64,000 bases of DNA from Sideroxydans sp. Lineage in GTDB: Bacteria; Pseudomonadota; Gammaproteobacteria; Burkholderiales; Gallionellaceae. Positions 17,566 through 25,882 of this stretch are shown here, one piece after another. The notes beneath the pieces were generated by a model. It ran no database searches, was not told where the DNA came from, and saw only the letters and a program-made list of their open reading frames with translations. Made by a program: the position numbers and the translations under genes. The DNA is taken from the NCBI GenBank assembly GCA_028687425.1, contig JAQUAD010000007.1:1-64000 (forward strand). The letters run 5' to 3'. Every line of letters begins with the position of its first letter. Positions within the stretch are counted from its first letter, which is position 1.

Positions 17566-19962
17566 ATGAATAGTCCGGTACAAGGTAATCCGAATGAAAT
17601 GAGCGTGAGGCTTGAATTCACCAAGAACCTCAATCACGTCACCAACAAGATCCATGCGACCAGCAACATTGACGAGATCATGCTCGATGTCAGCAAGGAT
17701 AGCTGTTCCCTGTTCAATGCGGACCGTCTGACTATCTATGTCGTGGGAGATGACAAAGCTTCGCTGGTTTCCAAGGTTAAAACGGGGCTGAACTCATTCA
17801 AGGACCTGAAGCTGCCTATCGCCGAACAAAGTATTGCCGGCTTTAGTGCCGTAAACAAGAAGTTGCTCAACATCAAGGACGTGTACGACCAGCAGGAACT
17901 GGCTGCGCACAGCCCAACTTTGCGCTTTTTGCAGGATGTGGATAAACGTACCGGTTATCGCACCAAACACATGCTGGTAGCGCCTATTGTGGATGAAGGC
18001 GGTGAACTGGTCGGGGTGATGCAGGTCATCAACAACAAAGCCGGTATGCCGTTCCCTGCCATGGTCGAGGAAGGCGTGAAAGAACTGGCGCAGACGCTTG
18101 CCGTGGCTTTGCGCCAGCGTCAGCAACAGAGTGGGGCCATCAAAACCAAGTACGACTATCTGGTGGCGGATGCCATCATGTCTGCTGCGGAGTTCGAACT
18201 TGCCACACGCACCGCGCGGCGCAAGGGGGTCGACGTTGAAAACGTGCTGATCGACGAATTCCAGATCAAACTGGATGCGCTGGGAAATGCGCTATCCAAA
18301 TTCTTCGGCGTACCTTACGAACCCTTCCAGGCCGACAGGGTCAAGCCGAGCGATCTGCTGCGCAATCTGCGCAGGGAATATGTTGAGAGTAGCCACTGGG
18401 TACCCATCGACGATACACCCGAGGGGCTGGTCATCCTGACCACAGACCCGGAACGGATATTGGCCTCACGGGTCGTCAACAATATCTTTCCCAAGAATCG
18501 ACTGATCTACAAAGTTTGTTCCCAGCGCGAGTTCAAGATGACGCTGGACCACTTCTACGGCGGCGGCAGTACGGCCGGAGAGGGGGCAGGTGCCTTCGGC
18601 GCCATGGATGATTTGTCGGTGGACGATCTGCTCACTTCACTGGGTGGGGAGGATGAGGAAGATGTAAGTGGCGTCAATCAGGATGATCTGAATGCCGCCG
18701 CGGATAACGAACTGGTCAAGCTGGTCAACAAGATCATCGTCGATGCTTACAAGATGGGCGCATCCGATATTCATATCGAGCCGGGACCTGGCAAGATGAA
18801 GACGCAGATCCGTGTGCGTAAAGACGGCTCCTTGTTGAACTACATCGAGATCCCATCCACGTACCGGAATGCCTTGGTCACCCGTCTCAAGATCATGTGC
18901 GATCTGGATATCTCGGAAAAACGCCGACCACAGGATGGCAAGATCAAATTCAAGAAGTTCGGTCCGCTGGATATTGAATTGCGTGTGGCGACTATTCCAT
19001 CACAAGGCGGTGTGGAAGATGTGGTGATGCGTATTCTTGCATCGGGTGAACCCATTCCGCTGGACAAGATGGGATTCTCGGATCGCAATCTCGATTTGAT
19101 CAAAAAGACGGTTTCAAAACCTTATGGTTTGTTCTTCGTGTGCGGCCCGACCGGTTCCGGTAAGACCACCACATTGCACTCCATCCTGAAGCACATCAAC
19201 ACGCCCGACACCAAGATATGGACGGCGGAAGATCCGGTCGAAATCACGCAAAAAGGACTGCGACAGGTTCAGATCAATAAAAAGGCCGGTTTGGATTTTG
19301 CCACCATCATGCGCGCCTTCTTGCGTGCCGATCCTGACGTGATCATGGTCGGCGAAATGCGCGACAAGGAAACAGTATCCACCGGCATTGAGGCTTCCCT
19401 GACCGGTCACCTGGTGTTTGCCACACTGCACACCAACAGCGCGCCGGAATCCATCATCCGTCTGCTGGATATGGGCATGGATCCGTTCAACTTCGCAGAT
19501 GCCTTGCTGGGTATTCTGGCTCAGCGCCTGGCCAAGCGACTATGCAAACATTGCAAGAAACCACATGTTGCAACGCAGGATGACATCAAGGCCTTGCTGG
19601 CCGAATATGCAGAAGAGCTCAGGAGCACTGAAACCTGGAAGAAGGATGCAGCTGCAGCAAGCAAGGCCTTGTATGCCGAATGGCTGAAGCTGTTCGGCGA
19701 TGACAAAGGGCAGATTACCTTGTATGAAAAAGTCGGTTGCGAGAAATGTTCAAATACCGGCTATGCAGGACGTGTCGGTTTGCACGAACTGTTGATCGGC
19801 ACCGATCCGGTTAAGAAAGCCATTCAGGAGCACGCGCGGGTCGCGGAATTGTTCGCCATCGCATTGGAAGAGGGGATGCGCACGCTGAAACAGGATGGTA
19901 TCGAGAAGGTTTTGTCGGGCATCACCGATATTCATCAAGTGCGGGCAGTCTGTATCAAGTAA
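17566..19962 (+). CDS. GAF-domain type IV pilus/type II secretion ATPase (PilB/GspE family)
   Basis: The protein has 798 residues from the ATG at 17566, with GGAGAGA upstream. In-frame GTG and ATG codons at 17551 and 17554 have no spaced site. An N-terminal GAF domain (about 10-185) precedes a GspE/PilB N-terminal domain (200-335) and the hexameric ATPase. Walker A (GPTGSGKTTT) is near residue 526; the Walker B-like RADPDVIMVGEMRD and the His box GHLVFATLHTN follow. The tetracysteine zinc motif is split into CKHCKK and CEKCSNTGYAGR. Ordinary PilB has no GAF domain, so here assembly ATPase activity may be gated by a small ligand. No pilC, pilD or pilT is in the window. Confidence 0.92.
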   Translation: MNSPVQGNPNEMSVRLEFTKNLNHVTNKIHATSNIDEIMLDVSKDSCSLFNADRLTIYVVGDDKASLVSKVKTGLNSFKDLKLPIAEQSIAGFSAVNKKLLNIKDVYDQQELAAHSPTLRFLQDVDKRTGYRTKHMLVAPIVDEGGELVGVMQVINNKAGMPFPAMVEEGVKELAQTLAVALRQRQQQSGAIKTKYDYLVADAIMSAAEFELATRTARRKGVDVENVLIDEFQIKLDALGNALSKFFGVPYEPFQADRVKPSDLLRNLRREYVESSHWVPIDDTPEGLVILTTDPERILASRVVNNIFPKNRLIYKVCSQREFKMTLDHFYGGGSTAGEGAGAFGAMDDLSVDDLLTSLGGEDEEDVSGVNQDDLNAAADNELVKLVNKIIVDAYKMGASDIHIEPGPGKMKTQIRVRKDGSLLNYIEIPSTYRNALVTRLKIMCDLDISEKRRPQDGKIKFKKFGPLDIELRVATIPSQGGVEDVVMRILASGEPIPLDKMGFSDRNLDLIKKTVSKPYGLFFVCGPTGSGKTTTLHSILKHINTPDTKIWTAEDPVEITQKGLRQVQINKKAGLDFATIMRAFLRADPDVIMVGEMRDKETVSTGIEASLTGHLVFATLHTNSAPESIIRLLDMGMDPFNFADALLGILAQRLAKRLCKHCKKPHVATQDDIKALLAEYAEELRSTETWKKDAAAASKALYAEWLKLFGDDKGQITLYEKVGCEKCSNTGYAGRVGLHELLIGTDPVKKAIQEHARVAELFAIALEEGMRTLKQDGIEKVLSGITDIHQVRAVCIK

Positions 19963-20005
19963 TGACTCCCTGCCGGGCTGGAGCAAAGGGAATTCGGAGA
20001 ATTAC

Positions 20006-21640
20006 GTGGATACAACCATCGTAAAAGCCTATCAGGCGAAAGAGCAGGTGCAACGCACCATGCTGGAAAGTCTGCTCAATCGCCTTAACGATCTCAACGT
20101 GATCGGCGCGTCGCTTTCCAGCGAGCGTAATATCGACAAGCTGCTCGAGAACATCCTGAGCGCATCGATGAAAATCACTAATGCCGACGCGGGCACGCTG
20201 TATCTGGTCAATGCGGAGCAGCAGACGCTTACTTTCGAGATATTGCGTAACCGCTCCCTCGGTATCAGCATGGGCGGCACTTCCGGAGAGGCCATCCCTT
20301 TCTATCCGATCCACATGATCGGCAAGGATGGGGAACCCAATCACGCCATGGTGGTGAGCCATGCGGCTTTGAGCGGTGAAACGGTCAATATCCCGGACGC
20401 CTACATCGCCGAAGGTTTCGACTTTACTGGCACCAAGCACTTTGACGCGAAAACCGGCTATCGCTCACGCTCTTTTCTGGCAGTGCCGATGCGGGATCAC
20501 GAGCATGAAGTTATTGGTGTCCTGCAACTGATCAATGCGCTGGACGACGGGGGCGAAGTGCAGCAGTTCTCTCTTGATGACCAGAAATTACTGGAATCCC
20601 TTGCCTCGCAAGCGGCAATTGCGATCAGTAATCGTAGGCTGATCCAGCAGATGGAAGAACTGTTCGAGTCGTTCATTACGCTGATCAATACCGCGATCGA
20701 CGATAAGTCCCCCTATACCGGCGGCCACTGCGCACGGGTTCCTGCGTTGACCATGATGTTGGCCGAAGCTGCCAGTCGCACGGATCAGGGCGAACTCAAA
20801 GATTTTACGCTTACCGATCAGGATCGCTATGAACTCAAAATGGCGGGGTTGTTGCATGACTGCGGAAAGATCACGACGCCGGTTCACGTCGTGGATAAAG
20901 CGACCAAACTGCACACGCTGTTCGATCGCATCCATTTGCTCGATACGCGTTTCGAGGTGCTCAAGCGCGATGTTGAGATCTCGATGCTACGAGGTGAATT
21001 GAATCAGGGAGAGTATGAGTCACGCGTAAGGCAGCTTGATGATGATCGCGAGTTTCTGCGCCGCACAAATATCGGCGGGGAAAAGATGTCAGATGCAGAT
21101 GTCGAAAGAGTGCGCGCGATAGCAGCATATCCATGGCGCGATGTGGATGGTGAGATACGCAATTTCCTGTCAGATGACGAAACCGAAAACCTGACCATAC
21201 GCGCTGGCACGCTCACGGCAGCTGAGCGGGAGATCATCAATCACCACATCACGGTGACCATCAAGATGCTGGAATCGCTGCCCTGGCCCAAGCATCTAAA
21301 GCGCGTTCCGGAATATGCGGGTGGCCATCACGAGCGCATGGATGGCAAGGGTTATCCGAAAGGGTTGACGAGGGAGCAGATGTCCATCCAGGCAAGGTTG
21401 ATGGGGATTGCAGACATATTCGAAGCGCTGACCGCCAAAGACAGGCCGTACAAGCCCGGCAAGACATTGACTGAATCACTCGATATTCTTGGCAATTTCA
21501 AATTGAACGGTCATATTGATCCGGAGCTGTTCGATGCTTTTATCCGGGAAAGGGTCTACCTGGAATATGCAAAGCAGTTCTTGTCACCTGAGCAGATCGA
21601 TGTGGTAGATGAGGGAAAAATACCCGGCTATAAGTCGTGA
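20006..21640 (+). CDS. GAF-HD-GYP c-di-GMP phosphodiesterase
   Basis: The protein has 544 residues from a GTG at 20006, five bases after GGAGA; the frame is open farther upstream, but only into the preceding gene. The GAF domain (about 20-200) resembles that of the upstream ATPase. The HD-GYP domain (about 215-530) has GGHCARVP, HDCGKITTP, NHHITVT and HHERMDGKGYPKG, with the metal ligands and GYP present. An insertion of about 110 residues lies between the HD pair and the second His cluster. It should hydrolyse c-di-GMP. It closes the eight-gene run, 43 bp after the ATPase gene. Confidence 0.93.
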   Translation: MDTTIVKAYQAKEQVQRTMLESLLNRLNDLNVIGASLSSERNIDKLLENILSASMKITNADAGTLYLVNAEQQTLTFEILRNRSLGISMGGTSGEAIPFYPIHMIGKDGEPNHAMVVSHAALSGETVNIPDAYIAEGFDFTGTKHFDAKTGYRSRSFLAVPMRDHEHEVIGVLQLINALDDGGEVQQFSLDDQKLLESLASQAAIAISNRRLIQQMEELFESFITLINTAIDDKSPYTGGHCARVPALTMMLAEAASRTDQGELKDFTLTDQDRYELKMAGLLHDCGKITTPVHVVDKATKLHTLFDRIHLLDTRFEVLKRDVEISMLRGELNQGEYESRVRQLDDDREFLRRTNIGGEKMSDADVERVRAIAAYPWRDVDGEIRNFLSDDETENLTIRAGTLTAAEREIINHHITVTIKMLESLPWPKHLKRVPEYAGGHHERMDGKGYPKGLTREQMSIQARLMGIADIFEALTAKDRPYKPGKTLTESLDILGNFKLNGHIDPELFDAFIRERVYLEYAKQFLSPEQIDVVDEGKIPGYKS

Positions 21641-21729
21641 GTGACGAAAAACGTCACTATGTGTGCGCAACAGGGCACATTATTGCCAGTCATGGGGCTG
21701 TACGGCCTATGCTAATCAGTAGTGGAAGA

Positions 21730-21745
21730 TGGCATGCAACCTGCT
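21730..21745 (+). promoter_or_regulatory. Sigma-54 type promoter of the pilin gene
   Basis: TGGCATG, four bases, then CTGCT matches the -24/-12 consensus (TGGCAYR-N4-TTGCW) with one mismatch and exact GG-to-GC spacing. The predicted start is near 21756. Sigma-54 control by PilSR is known for major type IV pilins. Confidence 0.8.
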
Positions 21746-21756
21746 ATGATTAGCCT

Positions 21757-21783
21757 GCACACCTCGTGTGTGCCCGCAAGGGC
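21757..21783 (+). promoter_or_regulatory. Two overlapping hairpins at the 5' end of the pilin mRNA
   Basis: GCACAC (21757-21762) pairs with GTGTGC (21768-21773), and GCCC (21772-21775) pairs with GGGC (21780-21783) around a GCAA tetraloop. They begin at the predicted sigma-54 start, so they could protect the mRNA 5' end. They share two bases, so they may alternate. Confidence 0.5.
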
Positions 21784-21813
21784 GACATTACAACCTCATA
21801 AGGAGATTAGAGA

Positions 21814-22260
21814 ATGAAACAAACCCAAAAAGGTTTTACCTTGATCGAATTGATGATCGTGGTCGCGATCATCGGTATTCTGGCTGCTGTGGCGATCCCG
21901 GCTTATCAGGATTACATCTCCAAATCCAAGTGGGGGGCAGCGAACTCTGAAGTGGCTGCTCTCAAGGCGAACTACGATGCAGTCGTGGCAGCCGATGCAA
22001 CGCAGACTCCTACACTGGATTTCGGCACAGCGACTTCGATCGGCTTTGACGGTACCAAGGCTTCTGCTAACTGCAGCATGGCTTTGACCTATGTTGCAGC
22101 CGACAGCTCCGGCACTCTGGTTTGCACCATCCAGGGCGGTCCTGCAGACGTGGCTACCAAGACCATCACCTGGACACGTAGCGTGAACGGCGAATGGACC
22201 TGCGCCTCTACAGTCGCCCAGCGTTTCATCGGCGCGGCAGGAATCTGTACTGGTGTTTAA
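21814..22260 (+). CDS. pilA: Major type IV pilin
   Basis: The protein has 148 residues and a strong AAGGAGATT site. The type III prepilin leader MKQTQKG is followed by [27 protein letters not shown], with cleavage after Gly7 and Glu at mature position 5. The globular part holds four Cys (NCS, VCT, TCA and ICT), enough for two disulfides including a C-terminal D-loop. It has its own sigma-54 promoter and a strong terminator, so it is transcribed apart from the ATPase/HD-GYP operon just upstream. It is a full-length adhesive/twitching-type pilin, not the short aromatic-rich type. Confidence 0.95.
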   Translation: MKQTQKGFTLIELMIVVAIIGILAAVAIPAYQDYISKSKWGAANSEVAALKANYDAVVAADATQTPTLDFGTATSIGFDGTKASANCSMALTYVAADSSGTLVCTIQGGPADVATKTITWTRSVNGEWTCASTVAQRFIGAAGICTGV

Positions 22261-22322
22261 TGCACGTTGCTAAGGGATATCGGTTGGCATTGAACAAATA
22301 GTCGCCTGTCGATATTCCGGTT

Positions 22323-22360
22323 GCAAAACCCCACCCTTCGCAAGAAGGGTGGGGTTTTGC
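22323..22360 (+). terminator. Strong intrinsic terminator after pilA
   Basis: A perfect 17-bp stem (22323-22339 with 22344-22360) is capped by a GCAA tetraloop. The arms are A-rich then T-rich, so it may work in both directions. Confidence 0.9.
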
Positions 22361-22842
22361 TTTAACTGAGTCCGTTTTTCCGTGTGGCCAAGATTCGTGC
22401 GAACGAGCGGCTAAGGTTGTTCCTCGCATTTTCGCTCGCTTGAGATGGGTAAATTAAGCGCTCTTTGCGTCGACTCAGGCGGCTCCGGGAGCTGGTGCGG
22501 TGGTGAAATGTCGCGCGTCTTGAAATTAAATACATGTGAATTCCATCGCTATTTGACAGATGGGAGATCCTCTGTGGAGGCATAATCCGTTTCGTAGCAG
22601 ATGACGCGTACGGCATCACATCAAAGCCGCGCTTCCGCAGATCGGTGTACAAGGCATTGCCTTCCCTCGCAGTTAGTACACCGTGCAAGCGTTGCGGAGC
22701 GATCAGCTGGATCAAGAGTGCATAGGTTCTTGTAGGAACTCTTCCTACCGAAAAATCGGAAAACCTCCGATTTTTTTATTCCCATTGCGCACGCAAAATG
22801 CAACCGTCGAATGAAGACATTCATTATTTCGAGGGGGTTGCG
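22361..22842 (+). other. 482-bp gap between pilA and flhD without a credible gene
   Basis: No open frame here has a convincing start and protein-like composition. The downstream end contains a 7-bp hairpin (22732-22748) directly followed by an intrinsic terminator (22751-22777), then a 6-bp hairpin (22810-22825) close to the flhD ribosome-binding site. It is probably the flhDC control region and/or a small RNA. I did not find a well-spaced -35/-10 pair. Confidence 0.6.
22751..22777 (+). terminator. Orphan intrinsic terminator upstream of flhD
   Basis: A perfect 10-bp stem (22751-22760 with 22766-22775), an AAACC loop and a run of seven T lie 65 bp before the flhD ATG. No gene precedes it on this strand after the pilA terminator, so it would end a small RNA or an attenuated flhDC leader. 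Confidence 0.85.
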
Positions 22843-23163
22843 ATGAATACCAATCAGGTGCACGAAGAAGTACGCGAAATCAATCTTTCCTACATGATGC
22901 TGGCGCAGCAGATGATCCGTAGCGACAAGGCCAGCGCGATCTTCCGTCTGGGCGTGAGCGAAGAACTGGCTGAGTTGATCGATGGCCTGTCACCAGCGCA
23001 GATGCTGAAGATGGCCGGTTCCAACATGTTGCTGTGCCGCTTCCGCTTCGATGAGCAGCTGCTGCTGAACATGATCACCGACTACAACAAGGATCGCATG
23101 ATGTCGCATGCGCATACCGCCATCCTGATGGCCGGGCAACAGGTCGAAGCACTGGCCGCGTAG
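22843..23163 (+). CDS. flhD: Flagellar master regulator subunit FlhD
   Basis: The protein has 106 residues from the ATG after GAGGGGG (22831-22837). The sequence EEVREINLSYMMLAQQMIRSDKASAIFRLGVSE is typical of FlhD. With FlhC it forms the FlhD4C2 activator of class II flagellar promoters. The gene is followed by flhC after 12 bp. An upstream terminator (22751-22777) implies regulated readthrough or a promoter within the last 65 bp. Confidence 0.95.
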   Translation: MNTNQVHEEVREINLSYMMLAQQMIRSDKASAIFRLGVSEELAELIDGLSPAQMLKMAGSNMLLCRFRFDEQLLLNMITDYNKDRMMSHAHTAILMAGQQVEALAA

Positions 23164-23175
23164 GGGATCGTGATC

Positions 23176-23721
23176 ATGCGCAACAAGAGTGTGGTGAGCG
23201 AGGCGCGCGATATCCAGATCGCGGTGGATTTGATCAATCTGGGTGCGCGCCTGCAGCTGTTGCAGGAAGAGACGCACCTGAGCCGTGAGCGCTTGCTCAA
23301 GCTCTATAAAGAGGTCAAGGGAGAATCTCCTTCCAAGGGCATGCTGCCATACTCCACCGACTGGTTCTTGAGCTGGTTGCCTAACATCCACTCTTCTTTA
23401 TTCATGGGGATACACCAGTTCCTGGTGAAGAATGCGAATGTCTCCGGTGTCGAGGCGCTGATCAAAAGTTATCGTTTGTACCTGGAACAGGCGGAGGTGG
23501 GGGAGGAAGAGCCGACGCTCAGCATCACCCGGGCCTGGTTCCTGATCCGCTTCTTTGAGGCGGGCATGATGCAATTGACACGTTGCAAGGAATGCGGCGG
23601 TCACTTCGTGGTGCACACGAACGAATTGTGCGATGACTACAGCTGCGGTATCTGTCGGCCGCCGTCACGTGCGGGAAAGACACGAAAAGCTGCGCTTGCG
23701 GCAGTCACTGCGATCGCATGA
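23176..23721 (+). CDS. flhC: Flagellar master regulator subunit FlhC
   Basis: The protein has 181 residues. I chose the ATG at 23176 because AGGGG is 9 bases upstream; the GTG at 23170 is too close. Typical FlhC motifs are visible: VSEARDIQIAVDLINLGARLQ, KGMLPYSTDWFLSW and a four-Cys zinc site (CKECGGHF with CDDYSCGIC). It works as a heteromer with FlhD. About 200 bp without a gene separates it from motA. Confidence 0.96.
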   Translation: MRNKSVVSEARDIQIAVDLINLGARLQLLQEETHLSRERLLKLYKEVKGESPSKGMLPYSTDWFLSWLPNIHSSLFMGIHQFLVKNANVSGVEALIKSYRLYLEQAEVGEEEPTLSITRAWFLIRFFEAGMMQLTRCKECGGHFVVHTNELCDDYSCGICRPPSRAGKTRKAALAAVTAIA

Positions 23722-23920
23722 TTAAAAGCTGAACAGGGTTGAGTGCCAGGAATCCTTCGCCGCTATATCCGAGTCCATCTTCGGGTTGAGCGGCGATTTG
23801 CATTTCTGGCAGGGAAAAGCCTGAATAGCCGCAGATATGCGGGTTTGTTCGGGGAATGAAGCCAAAATGCTCCTGCTAGGATACGATTGAGCCTTGGATA
23901 GGTATAAGTAGAGGTGACTC

Positions 23921-24775
23921 ATGCTGGTAATCGTAGGATATGTGGTGGTGCTTGGTGCAATTTTCGGCGGATATGCGCTGGCGGGCGGCCATCTGGGGGG
24001 GCTGTGGCAACCTTTGGAATTGCTGATGATCGGCGGCGGCGCGCTGGGGGCATTCTTCGTCGGTAACAATATGACTGCGATCAAGGCGACTTTCAAATCC
24101 ATTCCGGCTTTGTTCAAAGGCGCGAAGTACAACAAAGAGACTTACATGGAGCTGATGGCGCTCATGTACGAGCTGCTGGGCAAGGTGCGCAAGGAAGGCA
24201 TGATGTCCATCGAAGGCGATGTCGAGAATCCTCATGAGAGCGCGATATTTGCCAAGTATCCCAAGATACTGAATGACCACCATGTGGTGGAATTCATTAC
24301 CGATTATCTGCGCATCATGGTCAGCGGCAACTTGAACGCGATGGAGATTGAGAACCTGATGGACGTGGAGATCGAGACGCATCATCACGAAGCCTTGGTG
24401 CCATCTCACGTCATCGCCAAACTGGGCGACGGCATGCCGGCTTTCGGTATCGTCGCGGCCGTGATGGGGGTGGTGCATACCATGGAGTCGGTAGGCATCC
24501 CGCCCGCTGAGCTGGGCATTTTGATCGCGCATGCCCTGGTGGGTACCTTCCTCGGCATTTTGCTGGCCTACGGTTTCGTTGGGCCATTGGCCGGTCTGCT
24601 GGAGCAGAAAGCGGATGAGGAGGGCAAGATTTATCAGGCGACCAAGGTCGTGCTGCTAGCCAACTTGAATGGCTATGCGCCTGCGATGGCGGTCGAATTC
24701 GGACGCAAGGTGCTGAACTCCACCGATCGCCCGGGCTTCGCCGAGCTGGAAGAGCACGTCAAACAGAAGCGCTGA
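23921..24775 (+). CDS. motA: Flagellar stator protein MotA
   Basis: The protein has 284 residues with four hydrophobic helices (about 1-20, 32-50, 170-190 and 200-225). The cytoplasmic loop contains the charged residues that contact FliG. The family-typical VVLGAIFGGYALAGGHLG, YPKILNDHHVVEFITDYLR and PAFGIVAAVMGVVHTM are present. It pairs with MotB, encoded 17 bp downstream, as a proton-type stator. The length is normal (E. coli 295). Confidence 0.95.
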   Translation: MLVIVGYVVVLGAIFGGYALAGGHLGGLWQPLELLMIGGGALGAFFVGNNMTAIKATFKSIPALFKGAKYNKETYMELMALMYELLGKVRKEGMMSIEGDVENPHESAIFAKYPKILNDHHVVEFITDYLRIMVSGNLNAMEIENLMDVEIETHHHEALVPSHVIAKLGDGMPAFGIVAAVMGVVHTMESVGIPPAELGILIAHALVGTFLGILLAYGFVGPLAGLLEQKADEEGKIYQATKVVLLANLNGYAPAMAVEFGRKVLNSTDRPGFAELEEHVKQKR

Positions 24776-24792
24776 TCCGGAATCGATGAATC

Positions 24793-25821
24793 ATGGCTGA
24801 AGACAAGAACAAACGCCCCATCGTCATCAAGCGCATTAAAAAGGTGGCGGGTGGTCATCATGGCGGCGCGTGGAAGATCGCTTATGCAGACTTTGTGACG
24901 GCGATGATGGCGTTCTTCTTGTTGATGTGGCTGCTGGGATCGACAGCCAAAGGTGATCTGGTGGGCATCGCTGAATATTTCAAGACGCCTCTTAAAGTGG
25001 CGTTGATGGGCGGTTCCGGGAGCGGTGATAGCTCAAGCATCATCAAAGGTGGCGGGCAGGATCTGACGCGTACAGAGGGGCAGGTAAAGAAAGGGGATAT
25101 CCCGGCGGAGAAGAAGATCATTAACCTCAAGGCGGCCAAGCAGGAGTTTTTGCGCCTTGAAGCGAAGAAAGAGATCGATCAGTTACGCCAGCTGAAAGTA
25201 AAGATTCAGGAAGCGATCGAGAACAGCAAGAAGCTGGAAAAATTCAAGAACCAGATCTTGCTCGACCTGACGACGGAAGGTTTGCGCATCCAGATCGTGG
25301 ACGAGAAGAACCGTCCGATGTTCCAGAGCGGTAGTGCGCAACTCGAAAGTTATACGCGCGACATCTTGCGGGAGATCGGCAAGATGCTGAACGAAATGCC
25401 GAACAAGGTCAGCCTGTCGGGACATACGGATGCGCAGCCTTATGGTGGAAAAGGCGGGCGCTACAGCAACTGGGAGCTATCGGCGGATCGCGCCAATGCC
25501 TCGCGGCGCGAGTTGATTTCCGGCGGGCTGTCCGATGAGAAGATCGTACGCGTGGTCGGATTATCTTCTGCCGTGCTGTTCGATAGGGAAGAGCCGCTGA
25601 ATCCGATCAACCGACGCATCAGCATCATCGTGATGAACAAGAAGGCTGAAGAAGCTGCACAACAGGATGGAGGCACGGTGCAGATCGACGCTGAGAATGG
25701 CGATGCTGCAGAAGCGTTGGGGATTTCAGGTGAAGATGCCGCCGCGAACGGGCCGGTTCCCGCCGCGAGTGAGACACATGAGGCTGCAGATCAGGCAGCT
25801 TCGCCAGTAGAGACGCATTAA
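24793..25821 (+). CDS. motB: Flagellar stator protein MotB
   Basis: The protein has 342 residues. A single membrane helix carries the proton-binding Asp in KIAYADFVTAMMAFFLLMWL (about residues 30-50). The peptidoglycan-binding OmpA-like domain (about 165-290) shows LSGHTDAQPYGG and NWELSADRANASRRELI. The last 50 residues are Ala/Glu-rich and low in complexity. The stop codon overlaps a candidate sigma-28 promoter for the chemotaxis genes. Confidence 0.95.
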   Translation: MAEDKNKRPIVIKRIKKVAGGHHGGAWKIAYADFVTAMMAFFLLMWLLGSTAKGDLVGIAEYFKTPLKVALMGGSGSGDSSSIIKGGGQDLTRTEGQVKKGDIPAEKKIINLKAAKQEFLRLEAKKEIDQLRQLKVKIQEAIENSKKLEKFKNQILLDLTTEGLRIQIVDEKNRPMFQSGSAQLESYTRDILREIGKMLNEMPNKVSLSGHTDAQPYGGKGGRYSNWELSADRANASRRELISGGLSDEKIVRVVGLSSAVLFDREEPLNPINRRISIIVMNKKAEEAAQQDGGTVQIDAENGDAAEALGISGEDAAANGPVPAASETHEAADQAASPVETH

Positions 25822-25845
25822 AGAAGCCCGAGAATCAGCCGCTAG
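25819..25845 (+). promoter_or_regulatory. Candidate sigma-28 (FliA) promoter of the chemotaxis operon
   Basis: TAAA (25819-25822), 15 bp, then GCCGCTAG (25838-25845) compares with the TAAA-N15-GCCGATAA consensus: perfect -35 and spacing, 6 of 8 at -10. It lies 37 bp before the first chemoreceptor ATG. Confidence 0.65.
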
Positions 25846-25882
25846 CTAGAAACAAGACCAAAATATTGCCGGGAGAACGAAC

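Noticed and set aside
21814..22260. Conductive e-pilin of the Geobacter kind
   Set aside because: The pilin has 148 residues with a disulfide-bonded globular domain and few aromatic residues; it does not resemble the truncated aromatic-rich e-pilins.
22553..22586. TTGACA ... CATAAT as a promoter upstream of flhD
   Set aside because: The spacer is 22 bp, too long for sigma-70; kept only as part of the unexplained gap.
22362..22715. A 117-codon minus-strand frame between pilA and flhD
   Set aside because: No ribosome-binding site or recognisable domain, and it runs through the pilA terminator region.
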